Assembly: GCA_003697085.1 (NCBI GenBank)
Contig: RFFU01000002.1
Coordinates: forward strand, 1-64,000
Direction: 5' to 3'
DNA: 64,000 nucleotides
From: Candidatus Hydrogenedentota bacterium
GTDB lineage: Bacteria > UBA8481 > J006
Shown: piece by piece, positions 1 to 8,858 of the stretch
How positions within the stretch are numbered: the stretch's first letter is position 1
How the letters are laid out: each line of letters starts with the position of its first letter
Notes under the pieces: model-generated
The model's input: only the letters and a program-made list of their open reading frames with translations
Database searches by the model: none
What the model was told of the DNA's origin: nothing
Position numbers and translations under genes: made by a program

Positions 1-2
1 GC

Positions 3-152
3 CTTGGCGCGGGCCGCCGCGAGGACGATACAACGTCCGCAGCTGCGCAAGAAGAGCCGGGAGTCGTGAAGGTTTCGAGAATCGGTTTCGACAGAGAAGC
101 CCCTCAATGTTTCCGCGGTTTGAGCGGTCGAGGGGGGGGAAATCGGGGATGA
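3..152 (+). CDS. C-terminal end of an upstream gene (5' truncated), possibly the ABC ATPase partner
   Basis: An open frame enters from the window edge and stops at a TGA that overlaps the ATG of the next gene (ATGA at 149-152). The visible 49 residues are rich in Asp, Glu, Arg and Gly and show no recognisable motif. The overlap implies translational coupling with the permease downstream, so the missing part could be the ATP-binding subunit of that exporter. This is inference from position only; a short intergenic stretch with no gene is the alternative. Confidence 0.4.
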   Translation, partial: LGAGRREDDTTSAAAQEEPGVVKVSRIGFDREAPQCFRGLSGRGGGNRG

Positions 153-1849
153 GGAGCACGAGGGCTTTCCTTGCGGTTTGTCGAGCCGAGGTGCGGAATG
201 CGATCGGTGCCCTGAAGGCGGCCGGCCCCGAGGACCGTTTACGTTTTCTCCTCTTCGGTGGACTTCTCATCGCCTTCCTTGTTTCCGCCGAATACCTCTC
301 CTACCGGCTCTTTCATTCTTTTCTCCGGGTCGGAGGGATTACGGTCGAATTGATTGCACTTGTTCTGATGCGCCGCCTGCTGAGCCTTCTTTTCCTTGTC
401 ATACAAGCGCTTCTCTTCTTCGGAGCGATGATCGCCGCGATCGACACGCTTTATTTCGACGAGGATATCGATTTCCTCGCTTCTTCCCCTCTTTCCCGCC
501 GGGGCCTCTTTTCCCTCAAGAGCCTCTCCGTCTATTTCACGACGGTCTGGGTCGCGTTTCTCATCGTCGTGCCCGTGATGGCGGGTTACACCCGCGCGCT
601 CGGGCGATCTTACGCCCATTTTCCAGTTTCGCTCGGGATTTTCACGCTCTACACCATCCCGCCGGTGCTGGCAGGGATCGTGACCGTTACGTTTCTGATG
701 AAACTGATGCCCGTGGACAAGGCGCGCGGGGGGGTTCTCGCCGCCGGCGCGGTCCTCTCGCTCTTCCTCGTCTCCTTCTATCGGCTTCTTTCTCCCGCGA
801 AACTGATGAAAGTCAAGAATTTTTCCGAGAATTTCGCGGAATTTCTTGGAGAATTGATGCTCCCGGGTAGCCCCAATCTTCCCTTCAATCTTATGACGCG
901 CGCCTTTCAGTCCGCCGTGCCCGGTAAATATGCGGCGGCGGTCGGCGCCGCGAAAGGATTGGGGATGTACGCGCTGGGTGCGATTGTTCTGACAGGGGGG
1001 CTTGTCGGTTGGTTCTACGAGACGGATCGGCCCGTCTCCGCCGATGCCCGAAAACCGTCGTTTCTGGAACGACTCTTTCGCCTCGACAAGGGAGCGCGCG
1101 CTCTTGCGGAACGATTTCCGCGGGGCGTGCGGCTTCTCGTGTACAAGGAGATTATGACGAACGTGCGGGATCCGCTCCAATGGTCTCATCTCGCGCTTCT
1201 TCTTGCCGTCGTCGCGCTTCACCTCGCCAATCTCCGGGAGGTTCCATATTATCTTCATCCCGCCGCGCGGGTGCTGGTGGCGTTCCTCAACCTCGGCCTT
1301 GCCGGTTTTGTGACGGCGGCCGTCGCCGTCCGGTTTGTTTATCCCTCGATATCTCTCGAGGGAAAGCCCTTCTGGACCCTGCAGACCGCCCCTTTGTCGG
1401 CGCGGACATACGTGCTGGTGAAAAGCGGTGTCATCTTCCTGCCCCTGGCTCTCGTTGCCGGGATCGTGGTCAGCGGAGCGAACCTTCTCATACGAATCTC
1501 CGCTCCGCTCTTTCTTCTTTGGCTCGGCGCCACCCTCCTGATCTGCCTCGCCGTTACGGCGATGGGGATCGCCTGCGGCGCGGCGATGCCTGCCTTCGAT
1601 AAGAAGAACGTTTTCGAGATTTCGTCGTCTTTAGGGGGGATCGTCTTTATGCTCTGCTCTCTTCTCTTCGTTACCTCAACGATCGTTCTTCTTGTCCGGC
1701 CCACCTACGCGCTGGCTTTCATGCGAAGCCGTTTTCTTCATCCGCTCAGTCTCGGCTGCGTGATCGGACTCGTCGTGCTTTCCTCCATCGTGACGGCGGT
1801 GTCGTATCGGATCGCCGTTCGTGCGGTGGAGCGGTTGGGGGAGGAGTAG
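149..1849 (+). CDS. ABC-2 type exporter permease
   Basis: This 566-residue protein is hydrophobic with about twelve predicted membrane segments. Six lie in the first half, a soluble stretch at roughly residues 300-350 separates the halves, and six follow. That layout matches large ABC-exporter permeases of poorly characterised families. The start is placed at 149 rather than at an ATG at 107 because a G-rich ribosome binding site precedes it, it overlaps the upstream stop as ATGA, and residues before it look non-coding. No substrate can be named. The required ATPase is probably encoded just outside the window. Confidence 0.75.
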   Translation: MRSTRAFLAVCRAEVRNAIGALKAAGPEDRLRFLLFGGLLIAFLVSAEYLSYRLFHSFLRVGGITVELIALVLMRRLLSLLFLVIQALLFFGAMIAAIDTLYFDEDIDFLASSPLSRRGLFSLKSLSVYFTTVWVAFLIVVPVMAGYTRALGRSYAHFPVSLGIFTLYTIPPVLAGIVTVTFLMKLMPVDKARGGVLAAGAVLSLFLVSFYRLLSPAKLMKVKNFSENFAEFLGELMLPGSPNLPFNLMTRAFQSAVPGKYAAAVGAAKGLGMYALGAIVLTGGLVGWFYETDRPVSADARKPSFLERLFRLDKGARALAERFPRGVRLLVYKEIMTNVRDPLQWSHLALLLAVVALHLANLREVPYYLHPAARVLVAFLNLGLAGFVTAAVAVRFVYPSISLEGKPFWTLQTAPLSARTYVLVKSGVIFLPLALVAGIVVSGANLLIRISAPLFLLWLGATLLICLAVTAMGIACGAAMPAFDKKNVFEISSSLGGIVFMLCSLLFVTSTIVLLVRPTYALAFMRSRFLHPLSLGCVIGLVVLSSIVTAVSYRIAVRAVERLGEE

Positions 1850-1868
1850 AAAGAGGACGCTCTCGCGT

Positions 1869-2636
1869 TTAGAGATCCAGGCGTTTGAATAGCGGCTCCG
1901 GAATCCAACGAATGGCGGTCATGATCGGTTTCCAAAACCACGGCGTGTAAACTTCCTCGGGACCGCTTTCGAAGGAACGAAGAATGTCCGGTGCGATTTG
2001 CTTGGGTTCCACCGCGAGTGGTTTCCTCGCCAGGTTTTCGGTCATTGGTGTCAGAATGAACCCCGGCTTGATGGCGACGACTCGGACTCCCGCGGAATGG
2101 AGTCGATGGCGAAGCCCCTGCAGAAAAACGGTCAGTCCCGCCTTGGCGCTGCCGTACACGTAATTGCTTTTCCGTCCTCGGTCACCGGCCACGCTTGTGA
2201 TCACCGCGATCGTGCCCCGCCTTTGTTTTTCGAAGCGGTTGGCAAGAAGAGTGAGTAGAGAAACAGCGGAAGTGAAGTTCGTTTGAAGAACCTTTTCGGC
2301 TTCCTTCGGATCTTCGACAACACGTGACGGGTCACCGAGAATTCCGTGGGCAAGGAAAGCGATATCGAATTCACCAAAGGTAGCGAAGGCTTCGGAGACG
2401 AGATCGGAATGTCTCGCCGTCTTGGTCAGATCGAGGCATCGTGTCTCGACGCGGGCGGCTCCGCGCGTGCTCAAATCGGCTGCGACGCGATCGAGCCGTT
2501 GTGCGTTCCGGGCGACGAGAAAGAACGAGGCGGAATCAGCGGCGAGCCGACGGCATACGGGAAGGGCGATCGCCGAGGTTGCACCGCAGACGAAGAGGCG
2601 CTTGCCTTTCTCGGCGGGAAAAGACGAGTCCGTCAC
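1869..2636 (-). CDS. dprE2: DprE2-like short-chain dehydrogenase/reductase
   Basis: This is a 255-residue classical SDR. It has an N-terminal nucleotide-binding segment (CGATSAIALPVCRRLA), the catalytic Ser in VITSVAGDRGR and the YxxxK pair in YVYGSAKAG. DprE2 reduces the 2-keto intermediate made by DprE1 to give polyprenyl-phosphoryl-beta-D-arabinofuranose. The assignment rests on the gene starting inside the end of the DprE1-like gene (ATGA overlap at 2633-2636), the same order as in actinobacteria, and on overall resemblance. Alone it could be called only a generic SDR. It is probably a membrane-associated cytoplasmic enzyme. Confidence 0.8.
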   Translation of the reverse strand: MTDSSFPAEKGKRLFVCGATSAIALPVCRRLAADSASFFLVARNAQRLDRVAADLSTRGAARVETRCLDLTKTARHSDLVSEAFATFGEFDIAFLAHGILGDPSRVVEDPKEAEKVLQTNFTSAVSLLTLLANRFEKQRRGTIAVITSVAGDRGRKSNYVYGSAKAGLTVFLQGLRHRLHSAGVRVVAIKPGFILTPMTENLARKPLAVEPKQIAPDILRSFESGPEEVYTPWFWKPIMTAIRWIPEPLFKRLDL

Positions 2637-4006
2637 GGCGAGGTCAAACCGATACGGTCGGAGAAGCGGGAGGCAAAGAGAGGATCGATGTGTTCTCGGA
2701 AGAGGGAATGGTTGGGGAAGGAGTGCCGGAAAAGCGAAGGGGACATACGGGCGTCCTTGGCCGGATAAAGGGCTCCGCCCGATTCGAGGACGATTTGGTC
2801 GATTCGTTCCATCAAGTCGAGAGTGTGGGGGGGGATGTTCGGGAAATCAAGTGCTACGGTGATCCCCGCGCGAGGAAAGGAGAGATAACCGGTGGGGTTT
2901 TTCGAGCCGAAGCGCTTGAGGACGGTGAGAAAGGAGCGTATCGGAGCGTCGAAAAGAACCTTTTCCAACTTCTCCAGAGCGCTCGACGCTTTCGCTTCGG
3001 GAAAGACCGCCTGGTATTGGAAAAATCCTTTCGGGCCATAGAGCAGATTCCAGTTTTCGATATGGTCCAGGGGGAAGAAGAAGGGATCGAAGTGGACGAG
3101 GCCGTTTTCCTTAGAGGAGAGTCTTGTGTGAAGGGTCAGTGAGTTGTAGAGGCTGAGACCGATTTCGGAAAGACAGCGGAGGGGGGGGCGGAAGGGAATT
3201 GTTCCCACATTAGTCGGGGCCCTTTCGAATCGTGCACGCGTGGAGGGGATATCAGCGGTTTCGCGTCCCCGGATAAAGACCCCTCGACCGAAGAGTTTTG
3301 GAGATCGCGATGCCCAGTCGATCCAAGAAACCGTGTACGGCCATTCTTCTGAGGAGGAGCGATCGAGGTCGAGGAAGGTTTCGAGCGAGGAGAAGGGAAT
3401 ATGTTCCTGGAGGAGCCAGGAAGAAGGTATTCGGCGCAGCCGGAAAGTCACGTCCTGGATCAGACCCGTCAGACCGAGGCCTCCGATGGTGGCTCGGAAA
3501 AGGTGGGGGTTCGTTTGAGGTGAAGTTTCGATCGTTCTTCCGTGATGGCGCAATGTAAGAGAAAGAACGTGATTTCCGAAGGAACCGTCCTTGTGGTGGT
3601 TTTTGCCGTGAATGTCATTCGCCACGGCTCCACCGACGGTTATTCCTTTCGTGCCGGGAACGACCGGTGGAAAGAATCCGCGCGGTACGAGGAAGTCGAG
3701 AAGGGCACTGAAACGAAGGCCGGCTTCACAAGTCAGGACCATCGCTTCCGGATCGAAATGAAGGATTCGATCCAGGGAGCGGCAGTCGAGGGCCGTTCCT
3801 TTTTCGCGGGGCAGGCAAACATCTCCGTAACTCCGTCGTTCGCCGACGGCAAGACACGAGGAGGATTCGGTGTGCCATTCCTCATCCACCCAACGGAGTC
3901 GGCGAAGGTGACAACGGGACCGGATCGTTCGCCCCCAAGATTCGAGTGACGTCAACACGAATTCGTTTTTAGCATTCGAAAGACGGCAACTCAAGGCTGG
4001 AAGCAT
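2633..4006 (-). CDS. dprE1: DprE1-like FAD-dependent oxidoreductase
   Basis: This 457-residue flavoprotein has a PCMH-type FAD-binding N-terminus (GERRSYGDVCLP near residues 55-67; VPGTKGITVGGAVANDIHGK near 116-135) and a substrate domain ending in the LYPAKDAR segment. The Lys in that segment (about residue 417) matches catalytic Lys418 of mycobacterial DprE1. The enzyme family oxidises polyprenyl-phosphoryl-ribose at C2'. The position equivalent to Cys387, the covalent target of benzothiazinones, is Ala385 here (GITVALDFP against GWNICVDFP). No convincing ribosome binding site precedes the ATG at 4006; a GTG at 3958 is an alternative start. It is coupled to DprE2 downstream. Confidence 0.85.
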   Translation of the reverse strand: MLPALSCRLSNAKNEFVLTSLESWGRTIRSRCHLRRLRWVDEEWHTESSSCLAVGERRSYGDVCLPREKGTALDCRSLDRILHFDPEAMVLTCEAGLRFSALLDFLVPRGFFPPVVPGTKGITVGGAVANDIHGKNHHKDGSFGNHVLSLTLRHHGRTIETSPQTNPHLFRATIGGLGLTGLIQDVTFRLRRIPSSWLLQEHIPFSSLETFLDLDRSSSEEWPYTVSWIDWASRSPKLFGRGVFIRGRETADIPSTRARFERAPTNVGTIPFRPPLRCLSEIGLSLYNSLTLHTRLSSKENGLVHFDPFFFPLDHIENWNLLYGPKGFFQYQAVFPEAKASSALEKLEKVLFDAPIRSFLTVLKRFGSKNPTGYLSFPRAGITVALDFPNIPPHTLDLMERIDQIVLESGGALYPAKDARMSPSLFRHSFPNHSLFREHIDPLFASRFSDRIGLTSP

Positions 4007-4257
4007 AACAGTGTAAAAGGCTTGTTGTGGCTATAAGAGCGTGAAAACGAGAAAAAGTAGAGGAAGAGAGGAGGCACCAACAATAAAGTGACGTAACCGG
4101 AACAAGAACAAGCCCTAATGGGAATATCCATCGTATTCATTTTCCTGGGAGTGTGTTCCGTCTCCGTTTTCGAAGTGATATTTACAAAAAAGTGTAGGTA
4201 AGGGTGGATAAGACCGGTCATTGACGAACGACGGAGCGACGTGTGAAAAGCGAAATC

Positions 4258-6606
4258 TTAAAGAAATGAGCATTCGACGAAGACAGTGTCTTTTTCCCGT
4301 CGTTCGGAAATGCCGACATCTCTTTCGTTGTCGGCTCTTCGGAAGTGAATCCGATACGTGTCTCCTCGGAAACGCCTTATGACGCGGTATTCCTTCCAAT
4401 CCCTCGGAACTTTCGGTTCGAAACGAAGACCGTCGAAGTCCGCCTTGACCCCGAGGAATTCGTCATAGGCGGCGCGCAGGAACCAGGCCACATTTCCGGT
4501 GAACCACGAAAAGAAGTTCTGTCCGAAGCGGGGATGGCCGGGGCCGCAGTAGAAGTTGCCGGTGCAATAGGGTTCACTTGTCCGTCGCGCATCGAAATTC
4601 TCGGGATTGGTCGGAAGAATCCGCCGGAAGAGATCATAGGCCCGTTCTCCGCGACCGGCGGAAAGTTCCGCGAAGATCTGAAAAGCGACGGCATGTTGAT
4701 ACACGGACCCGTTCTCGAATGTCCCCGGTTCCAATCGTGCGATGCGGCCGACTTCGTCCCCCTCCTCGACGTACGGTGGAGCCAGAAGTGCGGCCCCAAG
4801 CGGCGTCTGCAGATGACGATCAATCGAAGCGAAGATTTTTCGCCGTTTTTCCTCGTCCGCCAGTCCGGTAAAGATGGCCCACGTCTGTGCGTTTAGATGA
4901 ATTCGGCCCTCTTTATTTTTGTGCGAGCCGATCGGCCGGCCGCTTCCCGTGAAGCCGTAAAGGTACCATTCGCCGTCCCAGGCGTGATCGTTGAGAGCCT
5001 GCTTCAATTCCGCGGAACGCCGTCGATATTTCTCGGCTTTAGAGCGGTCTCCGATACGATCCATTAAATCCGCGTAGAGGTTTTGAGCGTGAAAGAGCGC
5101 GATCGTCAACCAAGCTGAGACGGCATCGCCGTCCCGGCTGATCCCCTCCAGGGCATCGTTCCAGTCCCCCTCGCCCGTCAGGCAAAGACCGTAACGCCCG
5201 CGTCTTTCGTAAAGGAGATCGAGGACGCGTTCGACGTGGCGAGAGACGGACTCCGGTTTCGGGTCATCGAGGTAGGGCAGGGGCTCCTCCAGCAACGAGA
5301 AGTCTCCCGTCTCCTTGATCAGATCGAGAAGAGCCCAGGGGATCCAAGTTCCGGAATCCATGAAGAGCCGGAAATCGTGCGGATGGTTCGGACCGAACTT
5401 GGAGAAGTTCCGCGGGCACCGTCCGTCCCGGAGGACGTGTCGGAGGACGAGCAGTAATCGTTCGCGAGCGATTTCCGGTTCCAATAACGTGTAACCCCAA
5501 GCATCCTGTATCGTATCGCGGAAGCCCCAATGGCCCGACCGAGCGTAATGGAAAGTGAGATGAAGTTGGTTTTTAAACCAGACGTTGAGAAAACGAGAGA
5601 GGTTCTTGTCCGGAAGTTCGACGGAGGGGTATTGAATGCGTGTGTTCCAAAAATTTTCGAGATTCCGCCTTTCTTTCCCATAGGTATCGGGGGCGAAATA
5701 ACGGGTACGAAGAACCTCGATTTCCGACGAAGATTCAGTCGCTCCAAGGAAAAAACGTAGGGTTCGTTCTTCTTTTGGGCCTAGGGAAATGTGATCCTCG
5801 AGTCTGGCGTGGGGAAAAAGAAATTCGCGGCCCCGCGTTCCCGCGACGATTTCGGGAGTCACAGAGGTGTTCCGGAGATCGGGAGAGAGGAAGAAGGAAA
5901 AAAGTTCCACGGGAAGTTCGTCGTTGTTTGTGTAGAGGGAACAGCAGTGAGGACTTGTGGAGGTCGTCTGGTGGCGTCCCGGCGTAGAAATGTAGGGGAT
6001 CCCTTCTTCGGCCGTATGGATTCCGAAATGAGCACAACTCCAGATGATCTCCGCGGCTATCCGGAATGCCTTCCGGGAATCGGTGGTATTGCGAACGTGC
6101 AATTCATGACATTCTCCCGGGTCGGTACGAGGAACGAAGAGGGTCCATGAAAAGTGAATCCCGTCATGTTCCGTTTCCAGAGTTGTGAACCCCGGCCGGT
6201 GAGTGCATTTGAGGGAAGGGCCGGAGGAGGTGAAGAGGTCGAGCCACTCTCCGTTCTCTTTTCGATACAAAATCCGTCGCCCATCCCGAAACTCCCGAGG
6301 GAGATAATCAATCGGGTGATCGTAACGCGTGATACGCAAGAGAGTCGTCTTGTAAAACGAGAAGCCGAGTCCTTTGTTCGAGACGACAGCGCCAAATCGA
6401 TCGTTACAGAGGTAATTGAGCCAGGGGCGGGGAGTCTCGGGATTCGTGATCTCATAAGCGGATGTTTCATCGAGGAAGTGCCCGTATCTCTTTTTCGCGG
6501 CGTAGTAATCCGCGGTTGAAACCCAGTACGGAAACGTATCGCAGTCATATTGTGGTCGCGAGTCGTTTTTTGAACATTCAGTCTTGGACCGAAATTTTTT
6601 TTTCAT
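4258..6606 (-). CDS. GH94 family glycoside phosphorylase (cellobiose/chitobiose phosphorylase-like)
   Basis: This protein of about 782 residues carries the GH94 signatures: an N-terminal beta-sandwich region, an alpha/alpha barrel with TGEGDWNDALEG holding the general-acid Asp, and the conserved C-terminal segments SEPYCTGNFYCGP and SWFTGNVAWFLRA. The family cleaves beta-linked disaccharides or oligosaccharides with phosphate to give a sugar 1-phosphate. The exact substrate cannot be read here. The ATG at 6606 was chosen because TGGAG lies about 9 bases upstream; a longer frame to 6750 would run through the tRNA-Glu gene. The gene stands alone and may be served by the tRNA promoter. Confidence 0.85.
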   Translation of the reverse strand: MKKKFRSKTECSKNDSRPQYDCDTFPYWVSTADYYAAKKRYGHFLDETSAYEITNPETPRPWLNYLCNDRFGAVVSNKGLGFSFYKTTLLRITRYDHPIDYLPREFRDGRRILYRKENGEWLDLFTSSGPSLKCTHRPGFTTLETEHDGIHFSWTLFVPRTDPGECHELHVRNTTDSRKAFRIAAEIIWSCAHFGIHTAEEGIPYISTPGRHQTTSTSPHCCSLYTNNDELPVELFSFFLSPDLRNTSVTPEIVAGTRGREFLFPHARLEDHISLGPKEERTLRFFLGATESSSEIEVLRTRYFAPDTYGKERRNLENFWNTRIQYPSVELPDKNLSRFLNVWFKNQLHLTFHYARSGHWGFRDTIQDAWGYTLLEPEIARERLLLVLRHVLRDGRCPRNFSKFGPNHPHDFRLFMDSGTWIPWALLDLIKETGDFSLLEEPLPYLDDPKPESVSRHVERVLDLLYERRGRYGLCLTGEGDWNDALEGISRDGDAVSAWLTIALFHAQNLYADLMDRIGDRSKAEKYRRRSAELKQALNDHAWDGEWYLYGFTGSGRPIGSHKNKEGRIHLNAQTWAIFTGLADEEKRRKIFASIDRHLQTPLGAALLAPPYVEEGDEVGRIARLEPGTFENGSVYQHAVAFQIFAELSAGRGERAYDLFRRILPTNPENFDARRTSEPYCTGNFYCGPGHPRFGQNFFSWFTGNVAWFLRAAYDEFLGVKADFDGLRFEPKVPRDWKEYRVIRRFRGDTYRIHFRRADNERDVGISERREKDTVFVECSFL

Positions 6607-6656
6607 CGAAAACATCTCCAGAGGGAAATTCAAATTTTGGAGTTTGCCGAAAGATT

Positions 6657-6728
6657 TGGCCCCACGGGGAATCGAACCCCGATTACCAGATTGAGAATCT
6701 GGCGTCCTAACCGTTAGACGATGGGGCC
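6657..6728 (-). tRNA. tRNA-Glu (CTC)
   Basis: A full cloverleaf reads on the minus strand. The acceptor stem GGCCCCA pairs with TGGGGCC, the anticodon loop is TTCTCAA with anticodon CTC, and the T arm contains GGTTCGATTCC. It is 72 nt long with discriminator base A, and CCA is not encoded. It decodes GAG. Confidence 0.95.
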
Positions 6729-6746
6729 GTACGAGTGAACGGGGAG

Positions 6747-6775
6747 ACAATGGCTGTAATAAGGGATTTTGTCAA
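6747..6775 (-). promoter_or_regulatory. sigma70-type promoter for tRNA-Glu
   Basis: On the minus strand a consensus -35 TTGACA (6775-6770) is followed after 17 bases by CATTGT (6752-6747), a weak -10. Transcription would begin about 10-15 bases before the tRNA 5' end. Confidence 0.5.
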
Positions 6776-7101
6776 GGCAAAAACCAACCACGGAAGACGT
6801 GGAAGAGGAGGGGAATTATGGAAGACACGGAAGACACGGAAAAAAGAAAGGCAAAAGTCAAAAGGGAAAAGTGAAAAGGTGGAGTGCAGGCATCTTGCCT
6901 GCGAAAGAACGGCGCGGCATTCCGAAGGAATTCGGCAAAGAAACGAAAAACGGTGGACGAAGAACGGTAAACGAAAGGATCACGGAAGCCACGGAATGAC
7001 ACGGGGAGGGGAGGGGAACTACGGAACACTCGGAATGCACGGAAGGGAAGCGACCACGGGAAACGTGGTAGGAACGGGAGGAGGAAAACCTCCTGTCCGG
7101 A
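6776..7101. repeat. Mosaic spacer repeats between tRNA-Glu and atpH
   Basis: No gene is seen in this 326-base spacer. It is built from short degenerate repeats: CACGGAA units (6789-6840 and 6981-7060), a GGCAAAAGTCAAAAGGG run (about 6849-6870), a palindrome GCAGGC-ATCTT-GCCTGC (about 6886-6902), and ACGGTAAACGAA-type units (about 6943-6977). The same modules recur at 8.7 kb and 33.2-33.5 kb. A small inverted repeat AGGAGG-TTTT-CCTCC lies just past the atpH stop and might act as a weak terminator. Confidence 0.75.
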
Positions 7102-7602
7102 TTATTCCAAGGCCGTCTGGCGGAAGGCGGCGAGTTTCGAGCGAACGCTACCGTCGAGGAGGGTATCGCCGATTTTGAGAATCAGTCCGCCGATGATTTC
7201 CGGGTCCTCCGCTGTCGCCAAAGAAACCCGTTTTGCACCACTGAGAGACCGGACGAGGTTTTCGATCAATTTCTTTTTTTCATCAGAAATCGGAACGGCT
7301 GTCGTAATCTCGGCGCGCCGAATACCCGCTCGCTCTTCCGCAATTTCGTGGTACGCGGCGAGAATTTCCGGGAGCAACGCATGCCGTTTTTTTTTGCAAA
7401 GCAATCGAAGAAGGTTTCGGGTGATTGGATCAAGGTGAAGCCCGGAAAGGAGATCGAGGAGTTCCCTTTCATTAAGCAAGGGAAGCTGAAGTCGACGTTC
7501 GATCCGTGGAAGGATCGGTTCGAGTTTGGGAAGGTCGCTCCGACAGTCCGTTGCGTCCGCGAGAGCGCGGGCGTAGCGGCGAGCGAGAAGGGAGTAACGC
7601 AC
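7102..7602 (-). CDS. atpH: F1F0 ATP synthase delta subunit
   Basis: This 166-residue protein has the family pattern: an N-terminal helical bundle beginning RYSLLARRYARALAD and the C-terminal signature EDPEIIGGLILKIGDTLLDGSVRSKLA. Delta links the alpha3beta3 head to the b stalk. It starts with GTG, with AAGGA overlapping the stop of atpF 12 bases upstream. It is the last gene of the operon; tRNA-Glu follows rather than atpA, so the F1 genes must lie elsewhere. Confidence 0.92.
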   Translation of the reverse strand: MRYSLLARRYARALADATDCRSDLPKLEPILPRIERRLQLPLLNERELLDLLSGLHLDPITRNLLRLLCKKKRHALLPEILAAYHEIAEERAGIRRAEITTAVPISDEKKKLIENLVRSLSGAKRVSLATAEDPEIIGGLILKIGDTLLDGSVRSKLAAFRQTALE

Positions 7603-7614
7603 GAAGAAAGGTCC

Positions 7615-8190
7615 TTAGTGAGGGGTGATTTCGCGGACCGTTTCCTCGATGAGCCGTTCATGTTTGGGACGGTCCAGGTCTTCCCGAAGGATTTTGGAAG
7701 CAAGGGAGACGGCGGCCTCGGCGACGGTGGATTTGAGTTCCACGACGGCGGCCTCACGTTCGGCTTCAATCGCCTGGCGGGCCTTCTCGATCGTCTCGGC
7801 GGCGTCAGCCTGCGCTTCCTTCTTCAACCGCGCCGCGATCTCCTCCGCACGTTGCCGAGCATCTACGATTATCTTGTCCGCTTCCGACCGCGCCCGACCG
7901 AGCCGAGATTCGTATTCTTCGAGAAGCCGTTGGGCCTCTGCGCGCGCCTCCTCCGCCTTTCGCACATCGTTCGCTATCTTCTCTTCGCGTTCGTCGAGGG
8001 CCTTTGTGAAGGGACCCCAGCCGTAACGCGAGAGGAAAAAGACGAGAAGGCCGAAGGTAACCCAGGTGGCGATCGTCACGGCGAAATCCGGCGCAATGAT
8101 TGCACCTCCGCCCGTGGCTTCGCCCCCGTGTTCGGCCGCGGCGGTTACGAGGAAAAGAAGCATCGAAGAAGCGTGTGTAATGCCGGTCAA
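7615..8190 (-). CDS. atpF: F1F0 ATP synthase b subunit
   Basis: This 191-residue protein has a membrane segment at about residues 36-58 (FAVTIATWVTFGLLVFFLSRYGW) followed by a long charged coiled coil of Ala, Glu and Arg, the normal layout of subunit b, the peripheral stalk. An additional short hydrophobic stretch (MLLFLVTAAA) near the N-terminus resembles a signal peptide. The start is uncertain: TTG at 8190 lies just after the atpE stop, and ATG at 8163 is an alternative; neither has a strong ribosome binding site. Confidence 0.9.
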   Translation of the reverse strand: MTGITHASSMLLFLVTAAAEHGGEATGGGAIIAPDFAVTIATWVTFGLLVFFLSRYGWGPFTKALDEREEKIANDVRKAEEARAEAQRLLEEYESRLGRARSEADKIIVDARQRAEEIAARLKKEAQADAAETIEKARQAIEAEREAAVVELKSTVAEAAVSLASKILREDLDRPKHERLIEETVREITPH

Positions 8191-8192
8191 GG

Positions 8193-8414
8193 TTACTTCA
8201 GGATGAACCCGATGACGACGATGGCAAAGAGCGTTGCTCCCTCGATCATCCCCGCCGTTATGATCATTTGCGTTTGGAGCTTGCCTGCGATTTCGGGCTG
8301 GCGAGCCGAGGCTTCGACCGAACCGGCTCCAATTCTTCCGATTCCGAGTGCACCGCCGATAAGGACGAGACCAAGACCGATAGCCAGACCCGCGACATCC
8401 GAAAAAAGAGTCAT
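8193..8414 (-). CDS. atpE: F1F0 ATP synthase c subunit
   Basis: This 73-residue proteolipid forms two membrane helices around a polar loop (ARQPE at residues 37-41). The ion-carrying carboxylate is Glu58 in GMIEGATLF. The Glu-Ser-Thr and upstream Gln pattern of sodium-binding c rings is absent, so proton coupling is expected. ATG at 8414 is set by GGAGGG 6 bases upstream and by the normal family length. Within the operon it is separated from atpB by about 440 bases of spacer containing repeats. Confidence 0.95.
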   Translation of the reverse strand: MTLFSDVAGLAIGLGLVLIGGALGIGRIGAGSVEASARQPEIAGKLQTQMIITAGMIEGATLFAIVVIGFILK

Positions 8415-8858
8415 TGTTACCCTCCAGAAATGTTTACAATTTTCTATCGTGCCCCTTGCAAGCGGAAGTGAGTGCTCCGTCGTCTTCCGAGCGAGGGGCA
8501 GACAATGTGCCACAAATCGCGTTCTGAGGCAATAGTGTTGTTTTTCTTTTTTTGAAATTCAGAAAAGTGCAGGTCAAACCTCAGAAAGCGGAAAAGCCCG
8601 AGAGTCGTTCTCACGTTCCTCTTCGACATGCTTTTCTTCCCTTGTCGGTTTGCCCTTTTTCCCCGGGTTTCTCGATTCAACAGGTTGCGCTCGGATACGC
8701 CCCACGTTTTCCTCTTCTCGCACCTCCCGCGTATGCCGAGGGTTCCTCCCTTCGGTGTCATTCCGTGTGTTCCGTGGTTTCCCATTGTTTCCGCGAGTTC
8801 CGTGTGTTCGGTGGTTTTCGAGGGGGGGTCCGCGAGAAGGCGGCTGAGAAAGGTGCGT
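8415..8858. repeat. Spacer with repeats interrupting the atp operon between atpB and atpE
   Basis: No gene is seen. The part from about 8690 to 8830 contains reverse-orientation copies of the CACGGAA family (TTCCGTG units around 8762-8812) with TGTCATTCC. The atpE-proximal part is A/T-rich around 8530-8570 and could contain a promoter for atpE-F-H, but no convincing -35/-10 pair was found. Confidence 0.65.

Noticed and set aside
4119-4193. 24-codon hydrophobic frame starting MGISIVFIFLG
   Set aside because: It has no ribosome binding site and no neighbour to support it; the surrounding 250-base spacer is simply A/T-rich.
6607-6750. Longer N-terminus for the GH94 protein
   Set aside because: It would translate through the tRNA-Glu gene; the ATG at 6606 has a ribosome binding site.
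8193-8414. Sodium-type c ring
   Set aside because: The carboxylate site reads GMIEGATLF, without the Glu-Ser-Thr and upstream Gln pattern of Na+-binding c subunits.
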